Below, piece after piece: positions 8,377-8,567 of a stretch of DNA of 8,567 nt. Each line of letters opens with the position of its first letter. Position 1 is the first letter of the stretch. The notes under the pieces were generated by a model, which had not been told where the DNA came from, did no database searches, and saw nothing but the letters and a program-made list of their open reading frames with translations. Position numbers and translations under genes: made by a program. Source of the stretch: Pseudomonadota bacterium (lineage in GTDB: Bacteria; Desulfobacterota; Syntrophia; Syntrophales; UBA5619); contig JAHJQP010000071.1 of the NCBI GenBank assembly GCA_018819165.1, positions 1 through 8,567 of the forward strand. The letters run 5' to 3'.

Positions 8377-8567
8377 TCACTGAAAATTTCTATTCTACTA
8401 TCTTTCACAGAACATTCCTCAATCTGTCAAGACATTCAAAGGTGAATGTTAGTAGAAACCGTCATTCGGCGGGGCTTTTCTTCTTTTTACATTCCACTTT
8501 TTGTTCATTACGGAAGGAAAGCTGCTACACAAAAGCATTTTCCCAAAAACAAGACTTCAATAAATAA
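8377..8567. other. AT-rich noncoding 3' flank of the BREX operon
   Basis: These 191 bases have 67 G/C (about 35%), far below the genes to the left. I see no gene with a plausible start and coding pattern, no tRNA and no CRISPR repeats. They hold the small inverted repeat at 8432-8449 and T-rich runs at 8477-8488 and 8497-8502. This is probably the end of the operon and perhaps the edge of a transferred defence island. Confidence 0.6.
8432..8449 (+). terminator. Small inverted repeat, possible weak terminator hairpin
   Basis: ACATTCA at 8432-8438 pairs perfectly with TGAATGT at 8443-8449 across the loop AAGG. The stem is AT-rich and is not directly followed by a T run; the nearest T-rich tract (8477-8488) comes 27 bases later. 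It may be a weak or two-part terminator, or a protein-binding palindrome, or chance. Confidence 0.3.

Noticed and set aside
8459..8488. Rho-independent terminator at CCG-TCATT-CGG followed by T-rich tract
   Set aside because: The stem is only three base pairs and the T tract is interrupted and displaced, so it is too weak to call.
8412..8495. Repeated ACATTC (8412, 8432, 8489) as a CRISPR or iteron array
   Set aside because: Six-base copies with unequal spacing of 20 and 57 bases in AT-rich DNA are too short and irregular to be an array.
8055..8567. 170-codon plus-strand frame running past the brxL end to the window end
   Set aside because: Its first two thirds are an out-of-frame reading of the conserved brxL C-terminus; the rest translates AT-rich spacer with no domain.

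Overview
The window holds the 3' part of a single-strand, co-directional defence operon: a large BrxC/PglY-type P-loop ATPase (cut off by the left edge), PglZ (alkaline-phosphatase superfamily) and BrxL (MCM/Lon-like AAA+ ATPase). This is a BREX (bacteriophage exclusion) locus. The order brxC-pglZ-brxL, with no PglX methyltransferase between brxC and pglZ, fits the type 4 BREX layout (brxP-brxC4-pglZ-brxL) better than type 1. The hallmark type 4 gene, brxP (PAPS-reductase-like), would lie to the left, outside the window, so the subtype is an inference.

Layout: positions 1-3975 are brxC, which is open at the 5' edge. pglZ (3972-6365) starts inside the brxC stop codon through an ATGA overlap. 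A 31-base spacer with a ribosome binding site leads to brxL (6397-8376). The last 191 bases are noncoding and AT-rich (67 G/C of 191, about 35%, against roughly 58% sampled inside the genes). They contain one perfect small inverted repeat and T-rich tracts.

The most interesting signal is at the C-terminus of BrxL. The N-terminal and AAA+ regions look like normal BrxL, but I cannot find a Lon-type Ser-Lys protease domain at the end. The last ~140 residues instead resemble the phospholipase-D-like C-terminal domain of the eukaryotic ESCRT-III-binding protein MITD1 (MIT_C family). That domain in MITD1 is catalytically degenerate and binds membranes, which suggests a possible membrane or polymer-docking role in this BREX lineage. 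In addition, BrxC ends in a chitobiase/Fn3-like beta-sandwich and PglZ ends in a predicted Ig-like beta domain, so all three proteins carry possible interaction modules at their C-termini.

Organism: a Gram-negative-style, moderately GC-rich genome with Shine-Dalgarno sites and tight operon packing. Codon use and composition would fit a deltaproteobacterial (for example Syntrophus- or Desulfo-like) anaerobe, but this is a weak guess. How the genes probably work together, from knowledge of BREX: BrxC and BrxL supply ATP-driven DNA engagement, PglZ is a core component needed for modification and exclusion, and host marking must be provided by a gene outside the window.
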